Source of the DNA: DASVRZ01 sp038228695
GTDB taxonomy: Bacteria > Verrucomicrobiota > Verrucomicrobiia > Chthoniobacterales > DASVRZ01
DNA: 64,000 bases
Direction of reading: 5' to 3'
Assembly: GCA_038228695.1 (NCBI GenBank)
Contig: JBBRPA010000004.1
Coordinates: 38,141-102,140, forward strand
Part shown: one piece after another, positions 53,212 to 61,348 of the stretch
Position numbering within the stretch: position 1 is the first letter of the stretch
How the letters are laid out: the number at the start of each line of letters is the position of its first letter
Made by a program: the position numbers and the translations under genes
Notes under the pieces: model-generated
The model's database searches: none
What the model saw: the letters and a program-made list of their open reading frames with translations, nothing else
Told to the model about the DNA's origin: nothing

Positions 53212-54642
53212 CTAGCCGTGGTTGGTCACGAGCAACTTCAGTTCGCTCATTTCCTCCATCGCGTAACGCACGCCCTCGCGTCCGAAGCCGCTGTCTTTCA
53301 ATCCACCGTAGGGCATATTTTCGACGCGGAACGTTGGCACTTGGTTGATGAGCACGCCGCCGACTTCCAGTTCCTCGTAGGCCCGCGCGGCCAAGGTTAG
53401 ATCGTTGGTTAGCACCCCCGCTTGCAAGCCGTAGCGTGAGTCGTTTACGGCTCGCAACGCCTCGTCGAAGTCGCGGTATTTCAAGAGCACGACCACTGGT
53501 GCAAAGGCTTCCTCGCAGGAAATCGGCTGGGCGTGCGGAACATTTTCCAGAATGACGGGATGGAGATAATTTCCTGAGTGCTGCAAAGGGAGTAAACTTT
53601 TCGCGCCCTCCGCAATTGCGCGTTCGACCCAAGCGAGCACTTTTTTGAGCGAGGGCGCGTCGATCATGGGTCCAACGGTGACCCCGGATTCGTTTGGATG
53701 ACCGACCCGCACTTTGTCGCGAACTTGGACCGTGAGCGCCTCGCGAAAATTTTCATAGATCGACTCGTGGACGAGCAGACGTTGAATGCTGATACATGAT
53801 TGTCCCGCATAGCCAAAAGCTCCGCTCGCGATGGCTGCAATCTTTTCCCGCCAAGCGGAACCTTCGTGAACGATCAGGGCTGCATTGCCGCCGAGTTCGA
53901 GGCAGACTTTTTGTTTCACCGCCTTGGCCTTGATTTTCCAGCCTACCTCCGCGCTACCGGTAAACGAGACCATTTTGATCCGAGGATCGGTGTAAAGCGG
54001 TTCGAGTAAGTCGTGGTGAAAAGGGACGATGTTCACTTGGCCCGGCAGACAACCCGCCGCGACGAGCACCTCTCCTAACAACAGACTAACCAACGGCGTT
54101 TTCAGCGCCGGTTTGATCAGGATTGCATTTCCCGCAGCTAGCGCGGGCGCCACTTTGTGCGCGACGAGGTTGAGCGGGAAATTGAAGGGTGTGATACCTA
54201 GAATTACCCCGAGCGGAAATCGGCGTGCGGAGGCGGTGTGATTTTTTCCGGCCGGACTCGCATCGAGCGCAATGATTTCGCCCACTCCCTGCGAGGCTTC
54301 CTGCGCGGCGAATTGAAACGTCTGCTGTGCGCGCAACACCTCTCCTGCCGCAAAGTCTCGCGGCTTGCCCGCTTCGCGGATGAGCAAATCGACAAACTCC
54401 GCGCTTCTTGCCGCGATGCCCGCCGCCACGCCCGCCAAAAGACCAGATCGCTCCCCTGCGCTGAGTTTGCGGGTTTTCTCAAAAGCCGCCTGGCAACCTG
54501 CTACCGCCAGTTCAACCTGCTCCGTATGGGCGAGGCAAATGCTCCCCACTAGGCTGCCATCGTGACGATCGCTGATTTTTTCAAGATCGTCCGTGGTGAT
54601 CCATTGGCCGTTGAGGAGGAAGGGGCGGGGGTTCTCCGACAT
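53212..54642 (-). CDS. NAD(P)-dependent aldehyde dehydrogenase
   Basis: 476 residues from ATG 54642 (MSENPRPFLLNGQW); the upstream open frame is not needed. Cofactor loop ITPFNFPLNLVAHKVAPALAAGN (quoted: ITPFNFPLNLVAHKV), KPALKTPL (Lys binding the cofactor), FTGSAEVGWKI, catalytic Glu in LELGGNAALI, catalytic Cys in GYAGQSCISIQR, and the C-terminal EEAFAPV, NMPYGGLKDSGFGREG. It oxidises an aldehyde to an acid; the motif set suits succinate-semialdehyde or lactaldehyde type members, but the substrate is not fixed. Divergent from the S1/P1 nuclease gene. Confidence 0.93.
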   Translation of the reverse strand: MSENPRPFLLNGQWITTDDLEKISDRHDGSLVGSICLAHTEQVELAVAGCQAAFEKTRKLSAGERSGLLAGVAAGIAARSAEFVDLLIREAGKPRDFAAGEVLRAQQTFQFAAQEASQGVGEIIALDASPAGKNHTASARRFPLGVILGITPFNFPLNLVAHKVAPALAAGNAILIKPALKTPLVSLLLGEVLVAAGCLPGQVNIVPFHHDLLEPLYTDPRIKMVSFTGSAEVGWKIKAKAVKQKVCLELGGNAALIVHEGSAWREKIAAIASGAFGYAGQSCISIQRLLVHESIYENFREALTVQVRDKVRVGHPNESGVTVGPMIDAPSLKKVLAWVERAIAEGAKSLLPLQHSGNYLHPVILENVPHAQPISCEEAFAPVVVLLKYRDFDEALRAVNDSRYGLQAGVLTNDLTLAARAYEELEVGGVLINQVPTFRVENMPYGGLKDSGFGREGVRYAMEEMSELKLLVTNHG

Positions 54643-54693
54643 GGAATTAATTTCCCACTCGCCAATTGAGTTAGCAAGTCGCAAGGTGATTCC

Positions 54694-55770
54694 ATGAGAT
54701 TTCCCATTGTCGCGGTCTTTCTGGTTGTCCAAATTTCAAGCGCATCCCTCCTCTTTGCCTACTCCGAGAATGGTCATCGCATCGTTGGAGCTATCGCTGA
54801 CGGCCTGATCGCTGACAAACCTGCGGCGGAGGCCGTTAAAAAACTTCTCGGTCCCATCACGCTGGAGCGGGCCTCTACCCTTCCCGACGAACTTCGCGGA
54901 GAAGATCGCAAGACGGGAACGTTTACCCTCCCCGAAAATCCCGCTCTCGAGCAGGAACTACTCGCCTTCCGCGCCGCCAACCCGCCCTATGACGGTGACG
55001 ATCTGAATCATCTGCCGCCCTCGCATCATTGGTTCCATTACACCGATGTCCCGATCCAGTCCCCGTCGTATGCGGCGACAAAAAAAGGCGTTTCGAAATG
55101 GGACATCGTGCACATGATTCCCTACTGCGTCCGCGTCATTGAGGGAAAGGAAAAGCCCGATAACGAACTTAAAATCACACCCGCCGTCGCTCTCGTTTTG
55201 CTCAGTCATTACGTTGGCGATATCCACCAGCCCATGCATGTTGGCGCGATCTTTATGAACAAAAACGGCGATCGCCTTGATCCCAACACAGCCCCGTCCG
55301 CACTTGAAAGTCGTGGCGGCAACGACATTAACTTCGGCGCTACTAACCTACACGCTTACTGGGATTACGACGCGGTGGAATCCTGCCTCTCTTACCGCCG
55401 CCGGCTGCTCGGAAAGCTGGCCGATCAATACGGTCCGCGCGACATTGCGGCTGAGATGATCGCCAAAGAGCCAACGGATTGGAAAGCTGATCCGGCCCTT
55501 CCCGTGGAGGCAGTCGTTGAGAAATGGGCCGACGAGATTTTGCCGATTGCGCGAGAGGCCCATGACCGTCTGAAAATGCTCCCGCAGCAGCAGTTTTCCA
55601 CCGATCGCAAAGGTAAGCCAATGGTGGACTGGACGGCGGTCGAAACTCCGCACGTTGGCCGCGACAGTTACTCGATCTGGGCTTCCAAGACGGTCGAAAA
55701 AGAGCTTCCGAAAGCGGGCTGGAGACTCGCCGGATTGCTCGAAGATGCCTTTGCGGCGTCTGCGAGATAA
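54694..55770 (+). CDS. Secreted S1/P1-type zinc nuclease
   Basis: 358 residues. Signal peptide at about 1-22 (IVAVFLVVQISSASLLFA). The mature protein then reads YSENGHRIVGAIAD. Other zinc sites: HHWFHYTDVP, SHYVGDIHQPMHVG, GGNDINF and NLHAYWDYDAV, the full set of His/Asp ligands of the phospholipase C/P1 fold with three zinc ions. It cleaves single-stranded DNA and RNA or 3'-nucleotides in the periplasm. The usual Trp-1 of P1 nuclease appears as Tyr here. Followed at 61 bp by ThuA and oxidoreductase genes in the same direction. Confidence 0.92.
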   Translation: MRFPIVAVFLVVQISSASLLFAYSENGHRIVGAIADGLIADKPAAEAVKKLLGPITLERASTLPDELRGEDRKTGTFTLPENPALEQELLAFRAANPPYDGDDLNHLPPSHHWFHYTDVPIQSPSYAATKKGVSKWDIVHMIPYCVRVIEGKEKPDNELKITPAVALVLLSHYVGDIHQPMHVGAIFMNKNGDRLDPNTAPSALESRGGNDINFGATNLHAYWDYDAVESCLSYRRRLLGKLADQYGPRDIAAEMIAKEPTDWKADPALPVEAVVEKWADEILPIAREAHDRLKMLPQQQFSTDRKGKPMVDWTAVETPHVGRDSYSIWASKTVEKELPKAGWRLAGLLEDAFAASAR

Positions 55771-55831
55771 GGATTTTCAAAATTGTTTTGCGATCGGAAG
55801 CGAGCTAGTTAGTTTCATCTCCACATTCCCT

Positions 55832-56476
55832 ATGAAAAAAGCTCTCATTGTTGCCGGAGGTTGGGCTGGGCACGAGCCCGTCCAGTGTGCGGGAATTTTT
55901 GCCCATCTGCTCGAAGTTGCTGATTTTGAGGTGGAAATCAGCGAGACCCTCGATTCTTTTCTCAACGCTGAAAAAATGGCGATACTCGACCTCATCGTGC
56001 CGGTTTGGACGATGGGCGAAATCTCTCCTGACCAACTCAAAGGGTTAATCTTAGCGGTGGAAAACGGAGCTGGTCTCGGCGGCTGGCACGGTGGAATGGC
56101 GGATGCCTTTCGTGCTGCGACCGACTATCAATTCATGGTGGGCGGCCAGTGGGTGGCGCACCCCGGCAACATCATCGACTACACGGTGAAGATTACGCGC
56201 AGCGAGGATCCAATCATGGACGGCCTGCGGGATTTTAGAATGCAGAGCGAGCAGTATTACATGCACGTGGACCCGTCGAACGAGGTGCTTGCGACCACAA
56301 CCTTTGACGGCACCATCCATCCCCACATCGCTGGCACCGTCATGCCTGTGGTTTGGAAACGCCGCTGGGGAAAAGGGAAAATCTTTTACTCGTCGTTAGG
56401 CCACGTGGCGGCCGATTTCGACGTCCCCGAAGCCCGCGAAATCACGCGACGGGGTCTACTCTGGGCGGCACGCTGA
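55832..56476 (+). CDS. ThuA domain protein
   Basis: 214 residues from ATG 55832 (MKKALIVAGGWAGHEP); the frame upstream overlaps the nuclease gene. GGWAGHEPVQCAGIFAHLL, WTMGEISPDQ, GLGGWHGGMADAF (the class-I-glutaminase-like elbow without a catalytic Cys), QWVAHPGN, YYMHVDPSNEVLA, and GKGKIFYSSLGHV. ThuA-like proteins go with sugar-oxidation genes; their activity is not established. Gap of 13 bp to the Gfo/Idh/MocA gene, so one operon and probably one pathway for a carbohydrate. Confidence 0.9.
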   Translation: MKKALIVAGGWAGHEPVQCAGIFAHLLEVADFEVEISETLDSFLNAEKMAILDLIVPVWTMGEISPDQLKGLILAVENGAGLGGWHGGMADAFRAATDYQFMVGGQWVAHPGNIIDYTVKITRSEDPIMDGLRDFRMQSEQYYMHVDPSNEVLATTTFDGTIHPHIAGTVMPVVWKRRWGKGKIFYSSLGHVAADFDVPEAREITRRGLLWAAR

Positions 56477-56489
56477 ACTTTTCCTAACC

Positions 56490-57599
56490 ATGCTAACAAC
56501 ACCCACTCCGATCGGAATCATTGGCTGCGGCAACATCAGCGGCGCTTACGCCAAAGCCTGCGCTACCTTTCACGACATCCGCCTCGTTGCAGTGGCCGAT
56601 ATCGACCTCGATCGCGCCCGGGCCAAAGCGGCAGAATACAATATCCCGAAGGCGCTCAGTGTGGACGAGATGCTGGCTGATAGTGAAATCGAGATCATCG
56701 TCAACCTCACCATCCCGGCCGCGCACGCCTCGGTTGCCACGCAAATTTTGGAGTCCGGCAAATCCGCTTACAACGAAAAGCCGCTCGGCGTCGCGTTGGA
56801 GGACGGCAGCCGATTAGTCGCTTTGGCAAAAGAGAAAAATCTCCGACTAGGCTGTGCGCCTGACACTTTTCTCGGTGCTGGTTTACAGACCTCTATCAAA
56901 CTCATCAGCGACGGCGCCATTGGCCGCCCCCTTGCTGCTACCGCTTTCATGCTTAGCCGCGGAGCGGAAAACTGGCATCCCGACCCAGAGTTCTTTTACA
57001 AAATTGGCGGTGGCCCGATGTTTGACATGGGGCCATATTATCTCACCGCGCTGGTCGCGATGCTAGGCCCCGTCACTCGCGTTGCCGGGTTGACCTCGAA
57101 ATCCTTCAGCGAGCGAACGATCGGTAGCGCTCCGAAAAAAGGACAGGTTTTCACCGTCGATGTTCCTACACACGTCACCGGCAACATCCAGTTTGCTTCT
57201 GGCCCGATTGCAACCATGATCACCAGTTTCGATGTGCATTCACACCAGCTTCCTTGGATCGAAATCTACGGCAGCGAAGGCACCCTCGCCGTGCCCGACC
57301 CGAACAGCTTCGGCGACCCAGTTCGATTACGCAAAGCAGGCGAGAAGGAGTTCCAGGAAATTCCCTTCACCCACGGTTACTCCGAAAACTGCCGGGGCAT
57401 TGGTGTCGCCGACATGGCGGTGGCTGCCAAACTTGGGCGCCCGCATCGTGCTAGTGGCGATCTTGCGCTCCATGTTCTGGAACTCATGCACGCCTTTCAC
57501 ATTTCCTCGGATTCCGGAAAGTATTACGACGTTGCTTCGACCGTCGAACGGCCCGCGCCACTCCCGACCGGTCTTGCCCCGGGAGAAATCGAAGGCTAG
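56490..57599 (+). CDS. Gfo/Idh/MocA family oxidoreductase
   Basis: 369 residues. N-terminal Rossmann fold with GIIGCGNISGAYAKA (about 8-22), ADIDLDRA, and the conserved NEKPLGV (about 94-100), where the Lys is catalytic. The C-terminal alpha/beta domain has GGGPMFDMGPYYLTALVAMLGPV (quoted: GGGPMFDMGPYYLTA) and SHQLPWIEIYGSEGTL. It oxidises or reduces a sugar, inositol or derivative with NAD(P). It is co-transcribed with ThuA, a frequent pairing. The next gene, a small exported protein, starts 3 bp after. Confidence 0.94.
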   Translation: MLTTPTPIGIIGCGNISGAYAKACATFHDIRLVAVADIDLDRARAKAAEYNIPKALSVDEMLADSEIEIIVNLTIPAAHASVATQILESGKSAYNEKPLGVALEDGSRLVALAKEKNLRLGCAPDTFLGAGLQTSIKLISDGAIGRPLAATAFMLSRGAENWHPDPEFFYKIGGGPMFDMGPYYLTALVAMLGPVTRVAGLTSKSFSERTIGSAPKKGQVFTVDVPTHVTGNIQFASGPIATMITSFDVHSHQLPWIEIYGSEGTLAVPDPNSFGDPVRLRKAGEKEFQEIPFTHGYSENCRGIGVADMAVAAKLGRPHRASGDLALHVLELMHAFHISSDSGKYYDVASTVERPAPLPTGLAPGEIEG

Positions 57600-57602
57600 G
57601 AT

Positions 57603-58112
57603 GTGGGCGTGAAAACCCTCCTCCTGTTCTTTCTATCTGCGACCCTCTGCTTGGCGCAGGATCCAAGTCCCACCCCGGCAACTACACCGCTCGAACATTT
57701 CTGGCGTGCCGTGCTACCGGGAGGCATTTATCGCGTGCAACTCAATCGGATTCAATCGGTCAGCACGCACGAATACACTATCGAACCTCTCAACCGAGTG
57801 ACGGAACTAACCATCGACACCGGTGGCTCGGTTGTCGCGCGCTTTTACTATCAGGAATTGACCACGCCCCAGACGCCGCTAGGCCTCGGTCAATCCGCGA
57901 TGGACCTAGTCAAAGACAAGGTGGAGGAGGCGGCAGATAAAGTGGCCGGGGATCAGTTGCTTTGGAAAAAAGTCACGAAAATTTATCCCGCTACCACCCA
58001 TGCTCATACCGTCGAATACCGGATTAGCACCAAAGCCGGGGTGCAGCGTTTGATGGAGAGCGTCGAGCGCTCTTGGAGCAGCGGGCGCGGCGAGGAAATT
58101 AAAGCCGAGTGA
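57603..58112 (+). CDS. Small exported hypothetical protein
   Basis: 169 residues from a GTG at 57603 (a second GTG at 57609 is possible). Signal peptide of about 18 residues (KTLLLFFLSATLCLAQ). The mature part has LEHFWRAVLPGGIYRVQLN and mixed beta-like sequence (EYTIEPLNRVTELTI, VVARFYYQEL), then a helical segment AMDLVKDKVEEAADKV and another strand region. I recognise no family. It begins 3 bp after the oxidoreductase gene, so it is probably read with it. A periplasmic location is likely. Confidence 0.7.
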   Translation: MGVKTLLLFFLSATLCLAQDPSPTPATTPLEHFWRAVLPGGIYRVQLNRIQSVSTHEYTIEPLNRVTELTIDTGGSVVARFYYQELTTPQTPLGLGQSAMDLVKDKVEEAADKVAGDQLLWKKVTKIYPATTHAHTVEYRISTKAGVQRLMESVERSWSSGRGEEIKAE

Positions 58113-58130
58113 CTGACAGGGAGAAGACCG

Positions 58131-59219
58131 CTAGAGCAGTCTAACGAAACGTTGGCCAGGAAGCTGTTTGACGAGGTTTTTCATCTCGAGTGTTAGTAGG
58201 GTGGACATCACTTTTCCAGCGGGCAACCCGCTTCGAGCAACAATTTGGTCGATCAAAGCCTCGTCGTCAGCGATGGCTTGGTAGATGGTCTTTTGTTCTT
58301 CGGTAAGATCATCGGGTGCGCTGCGGATCAATTCAGGTTGATGCCGGAAAAGCGTTCCGAGATCATCGAGAATGTCGCCCGCATCGAGGACTAGCTTGGC
58401 GCCCTGCTGAATCAGTTTGTTCGTGCCCATCGAGTTTGGGCGGTCGATCGGGCCGGGGACGGAATAGACCGTTCGACCTTGTTCGAGGGCCATGTTCGCG
58501 CTGATCAGCGCACCACTATTTAGACCGGCTTCGACGACCAAGGTGCCGAAGCTCCAGCCGCTGATGATGCGATTGCGCATCGGAAATGTCTGCCGATCGG
58601 GTTGCACGGTGATGGAAAATTCCGACACGACCGCGCCGTTCGCGACAATTTTCTCCGCTAGTTCGCGGTTTTCCGGCGGGTAGAGAAATTGGAACCCGCT
58701 GCCAATGACCGCGATCGTTCTGCCTTTTGCAGCTAGCGCACCCTGATGCGCCGCCGTGTCGATCCCGCGGGCTAATCCGCTGACCACGGTCAGTCCGGAG
58801 TAGGCGAGCTGATAGGAAAGCTTCCGGGCACACTCGATTCCGTAATGAGTCGTCTTGCGTGAGCCAACCACGCCCACGGCATGTCGATCGTTTTCTAACA
58901 GTTTGCCCCAAACGTAAAGCACGGTCGGCGGGTCGTGAATTTCCCGCAACATCGGCGGATACACCGGATCGGCCTGAGTGATGACATGCACGCCGAATTC
59001 CTGAATGCGAGCCAACTCGGCGCTGAGATCAACCGTTTGCTCCCAAGCTGCAAGCTCCGTCGCGGTGTCCGGGCCGATGCCCGGGATTTGCTCGAACTGC
59101 GATTTCTTGGCGGAAAGAATCGCTTCGGGAGATCCGAAAAAATCCAGCAACTTCCGGATTCGCACCGGACCGATGCGCGGGATCATGTTCAACGCGATGC
59201 AGGCTTCGGTGTGGTTCAT
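58131..59219 (-). CDS. dprA: DNA-processing protein DprA
   Basis: 362 residues. An N-terminal HhH-like part has CIALNMIPRIGPVRIRKLL and FEQIPGIGPD. The Rossmann-type DprA core spans about 75-285: AVGVVGSRKTTHYG, VVSGLARGIDTAAHQGAL, IAVIGSGFQFLYPPENREL, RNRIISGWSFGTLVVEAGLNSGALI (quoted: RNRIISGWSFGTLV) and GRTVYSVPG. The C-terminal winged helix covers about 300-362. It loads RecA on incoming single-stranded DNA in natural transformation. It ends convergent to the small exported protein gene, and aroB follows upstream in the opposite order (aroB ends 21 bp before the dprA start). Confidence 0.96.
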   Translation of the reverse strand: MNHTEACIALNMIPRIGPVRIRKLLDFFGSPEAILSAKKSQFEQIPGIGPDTATELAAWEQTVDLSAELARIQEFGVHVITQADPVYPPMLREIHDPPTVLYVWGKLLENDRHAVGVVGSRKTTHYGIECARKLSYQLAYSGLTVVSGLARGIDTAAHQGALAAKGRTIAVIGSGFQFLYPPENRELAEKIVANGAVVSEFSITVQPDRQTFPMRNRIISGWSFGTLVVEAGLNSGALISANMALEQGRTVYSVPGPIDRPNSMGTNKLIQQGAKLVLDAGDILDDLGTLFRHQPELIRSAPDDLTEEQKTIYQAIADDEALIDQIVARSGLPAGKVMSTLLTLEMKNLVKQLPGQRFVRLL

Positions 59220-59240
59220 GCGATTAAATGAATCAGGAAA

Positions 59241-60320
59241 TTACCGCAGCGTCTCGATGCTTTGTCGGATGTCAGCCAGAGTGATGTCGTTGGAGATGTG
59301 TGCCTGGCCAAGACCAGAGGAAAGGATGAAACGAATCTGACCTGCAGCGAATTTTTTATCCTTCGCCATCGCATTCAAAATGGATTCGGTGGCAATGTTA
59401 GCGGTGAGCTGTGTAGGCAACTCGAATTGGGTTAGCAATTTTTCGATGGCGACGCATTCTGCCAGAGGCATCCCGGCATGGGTAACCGATAGCCGTGACG
59501 CTGCGATGAGGCCTAAGCTAATCGCCTCACCGTGAAGCAGGGTCCCATAGCCGGCGGCGTTTTCGATTCCGTGCCCAATGGTGTGGCCGAAGTTGAGGAG
59601 GGCGCGGAGGCCCTTTGACTCGAATTCGTCCTCCGAAACAATCGCAGCTTTGATCTCGATGTTGCGATGGATGATCTCTGCGAGATCGGCGCGTTTGAAA
59701 TTTTCCAACTGTCGAAAAAGTGCTGCGTCGCGAATGATGGCGTGTTTGATGATCTCGGCGAAGCCTTCGTTAAACTCGCGTGGGGGCAGCGTCTCCAGCG
59801 TGCTAACATCGGCAAAAACCGCGCGTGGTTGGTGAAAACTTCCAACGAGATTTTTCCCGGTCGCGAGGTTGACGCCAGTTTTGCCGCCAATCGAACTATC
59901 GACCTGCGCGAGCACCGTCGTGGGAATTTGCACGTAGGGAATGCCGCGGAAATAGATCGAGGCAACGAACCCGGCGAGGTCACCAATCACGCCACCGCCG
60001 AGGGCCACCACAAATGATCCGCGATCCAGTCCGGCGGCGGTCATCTGCTCAAGCAAACTTTCCGCGATGGAGAGCGACTTGCTCTTTTCTCCTGCTGGAA
60101 CGGTTAGGAGTGTGGTCTGGAGTCCGGCTTGCGCTAGGCTCTGGATCACTTGGTCAGCGTAGAGCGGACCGACGCGGGAATCCGTGATGACCACCCCTTT
60201 TTGCCCGATGCCGAGGGCGGCGATGGATGCACCAACCGATGTTAGCAGGCCTGATCCGATTTCGATCGAATACGCTCGGCTGGCGAGCTCGACCGGGACA
60301 CGGCTAGGCTCCCGAATCAT
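59241..60320 (-). CDS. aroB: 3-dehydroquinate synthase
   Basis: 359 residues from ATG 60320 (MIREPSRVPVELASRAYSIE), overlapping the pseudopilin 3' end by 17 bp. NAD-binding VVALGGGVIGDLAGF (quoted: GGGVIGDLAGF), TTVLAQVDSSIGGKTGVN with the phosphate-site Lys, EIIKHAII, and the zinc-binding NFGHTIGHGIENA and LLHGEAISLG. It makes dehydroquinate from DAHP in the shikimate pathway. It lies between the pseudopilin gene and dprA on the same strand. Confidence 0.97.
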   Translation of the reverse strand: MIREPSRVPVELASRAYSIEIGSGLLTSVGASIAALGIGQKGVVITDSRVGPLYADQVIQSLAQAGLQTTLLTVPAGEKSKSLSIAESLLEQMTAAGLDRGSFVVALGGGVIGDLAGFVASIYFRGIPYVQIPTTVLAQVDSSIGGKTGVNLATGKNLVGSFHQPRAVFADVSTLETLPPREFNEGFAEIIKHAIIRDAALFRQLENFKRADLAEIIHRNIEIKAAIVSEDEFESKGLRALLNFGHTIGHGIENAAGYGTLLHGEAISLGLIAASRLSVTHAGMPLAECVAIEKLLTQFELPTQLTANIATESILNAMAKDKKFAAGQIRFILSSGLGQAHISNDITLADIRQSIETLR

Positions 60321-61002
60321 CGTAGATCCAGCGCATTTTGCCGCCGCCACTGGCAGAAGGCTTTGAGTCATCAATAAATTTTACGAAGGGAATATCCTCG
60401 GAATGACCGTCGGCAAAAACCACGTTGATCCGCGCCCTAGTCAGGTGGGTGCCGCGAGGAAGGGTGAGCGAGCCCCCGGATTCTGCCGGGAGCACGACTA
60501 AGTCTGTGGCGCTAGTCCCGCTGAATTTGACGGTTGTGGCAGCATCCTGCTTAGGCGCAAGCATGATGAGATTCGAGGGGAAATTGAATTTCGAGCTATC
60601 CGCCCCGAGCAGGCCATTGGTGGACGCGCCTGTTCCCGTTCCATTCTTTCCGTTGAAACCGTAGCTAACGACGGCGGTCGTCGAGGTTGCCGAACCATCG
60701 ACCAGTGCCCGGGTGTCGAAAGGTGATTTGAAAGATTTCCACGAAGACACGTAGGTAAACATTTGCTGGGGCCAAGTTTGTGACCCGGCATTGGTTTTTC
60801 CGTCCGGCAGATTTCCGTCGTTATCCCCTTTGAACGCCTGCACGCCGATACCCAATTGCCGCAGATTGCTCAGATCGCTGATCGCGCGGGCTTTTTCCTG
60901 CGACTTCTGGAAAACGGGCAGAGCGATCCCGGCAAGAATGGCGATGATGACGATGACGACGAGTAACTCAACGAGGGTAAAAGCGTGAGAGGATTTTTTC
61001 AT
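60304..61002 (-). CDS. Prepilin-like protein (type II pseudopilin, 'FADGH' type)
   Basis: 232 residues. The N-terminal pilin sequence is SHAFTLVELLVVIVIIAIL (quoted: FTLVELLVVIVIIAIL), with a cleavage site before Phe (A|F, lacking the usual Gly at -1) and Glu-5. A globular domain follows with ARAISDLSNLRQLGIGVQA (quoted: ISDLSNLRQLG) and the C-terminal NVVFADGHSEDI, typical of such pilins in Verrucomicrobiota and Planctomycetota. A prepilin peptidase would process it for a type II/IV system; no such gene lies nearby. The end overlaps aroB by 17 bp. The secretin at 8.5 kb could be its partner. Confidence 0.88.
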   Translation of the reverse strand: MKKSSHAFTLVELLVVIVIIAILAGIALPVFQKSQEKARAISDLSNLRQLGIGVQAFKGDNDGNLPDGKTNAGSQTWPQQMFTYVSSWKSFKSPFDTRALVDGSATSTTAVVSYGFNGKNGTGTGASTNGLLGADSSKFNFPSNLIMLAPKQDAATTVKFSGTSATDLVVLPAESGGSLTLPRGTHLTRARINVVFADGHSEDIPFVKFIDDSKPSASGGGKMRWIYDDSGA

Positions 61003-61091
61003 GGGATTCTAGGGTGGTTTGAACTGGGAAAAAGCTAAGGTGGTTCGGGGTGAATGGAAAGAGTTTTTCTGGGGGCAACCGCAAAGAAAAC

Positions 61092-61119
61092 TTGCAGAAA
61101 GCACCCGCCGCGGTATTTT
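61092..61119 (+). promoter_or_regulatory. Promoter of tRNA-Leu
   Basis: TTGCAG at 61092-61097, 16-bp spacer, TATTTT at 61114-61119; the tRNA begins 16 bp after the -10 box. Confidence 0.5.
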
Positions 61120-61135
61120 CGCGACTCATTTCAAA

Positions 61136-61216
61136 GCTCGGGTGGTGAAATGGCAGACACGTACGTTTGAGGTGCGTATGCCGAAAGGCGTGGGGGTTCA
61201 AGTCCCCCCCCGAGCA
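61136..61216 (+). tRNA. tRNA-Leu (anticodon GAG)
   Basis: 81 nt class II tRNA. Acceptor GCTCGGG/CCCGAGC, a D arm with GGCAGACACG, anticodon stem TACGT/GCGTA with loop TTGAGGT (anticodon GAG, reading CUC and CUU), variable arm GCC-GAAA-GGC, T arm GGGGG-TTCAAGT-CCCCC, discriminator A. CCA is not encoded. An integrase gene starts 133 bp after it on the same strand. Confidence 0.96.
61197..61216 (+). other. Probable attachment site at the 3' end of tRNA-Leu
   Basis: The T-arm and acceptor end of tRNA-Leu is the usual target of integrases, and the recombinase gene lies directly after it. The tRNA stays intact, as expected. The other copy would be at the far end of the element, beyond the window; no second copy is seen between here and 64000. 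Confidence 0.45.
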
Positions 61217-61324
61217 CTTTTTTAAATGCCTTAATCTAGGCGTAAGACTCTCACTCAGCGAGCATTAGCCGAGTTTTGCAGCGCACGACCGATTGCTTCT
61301 TTATGCAAATCCGTTTGTCTGTTT

Positions 61325-61340
61325 GTGCATACAGTGCATA
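61325..61340 (+). promoter_or_regulatory. Direct repeat GTGCATA before the integrase start
   Basis: GTGCATA at 61325-61331 and again at 61334-61340, ending 8 bp before the integrase ATG. The spacing (9 bp) is close to one helical turn. It could be an operator for the excisionase-like protein or an arm-type site for the integrase. Confidence 0.35.
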
Positions 61341-61348
61341 TTGGAAAA

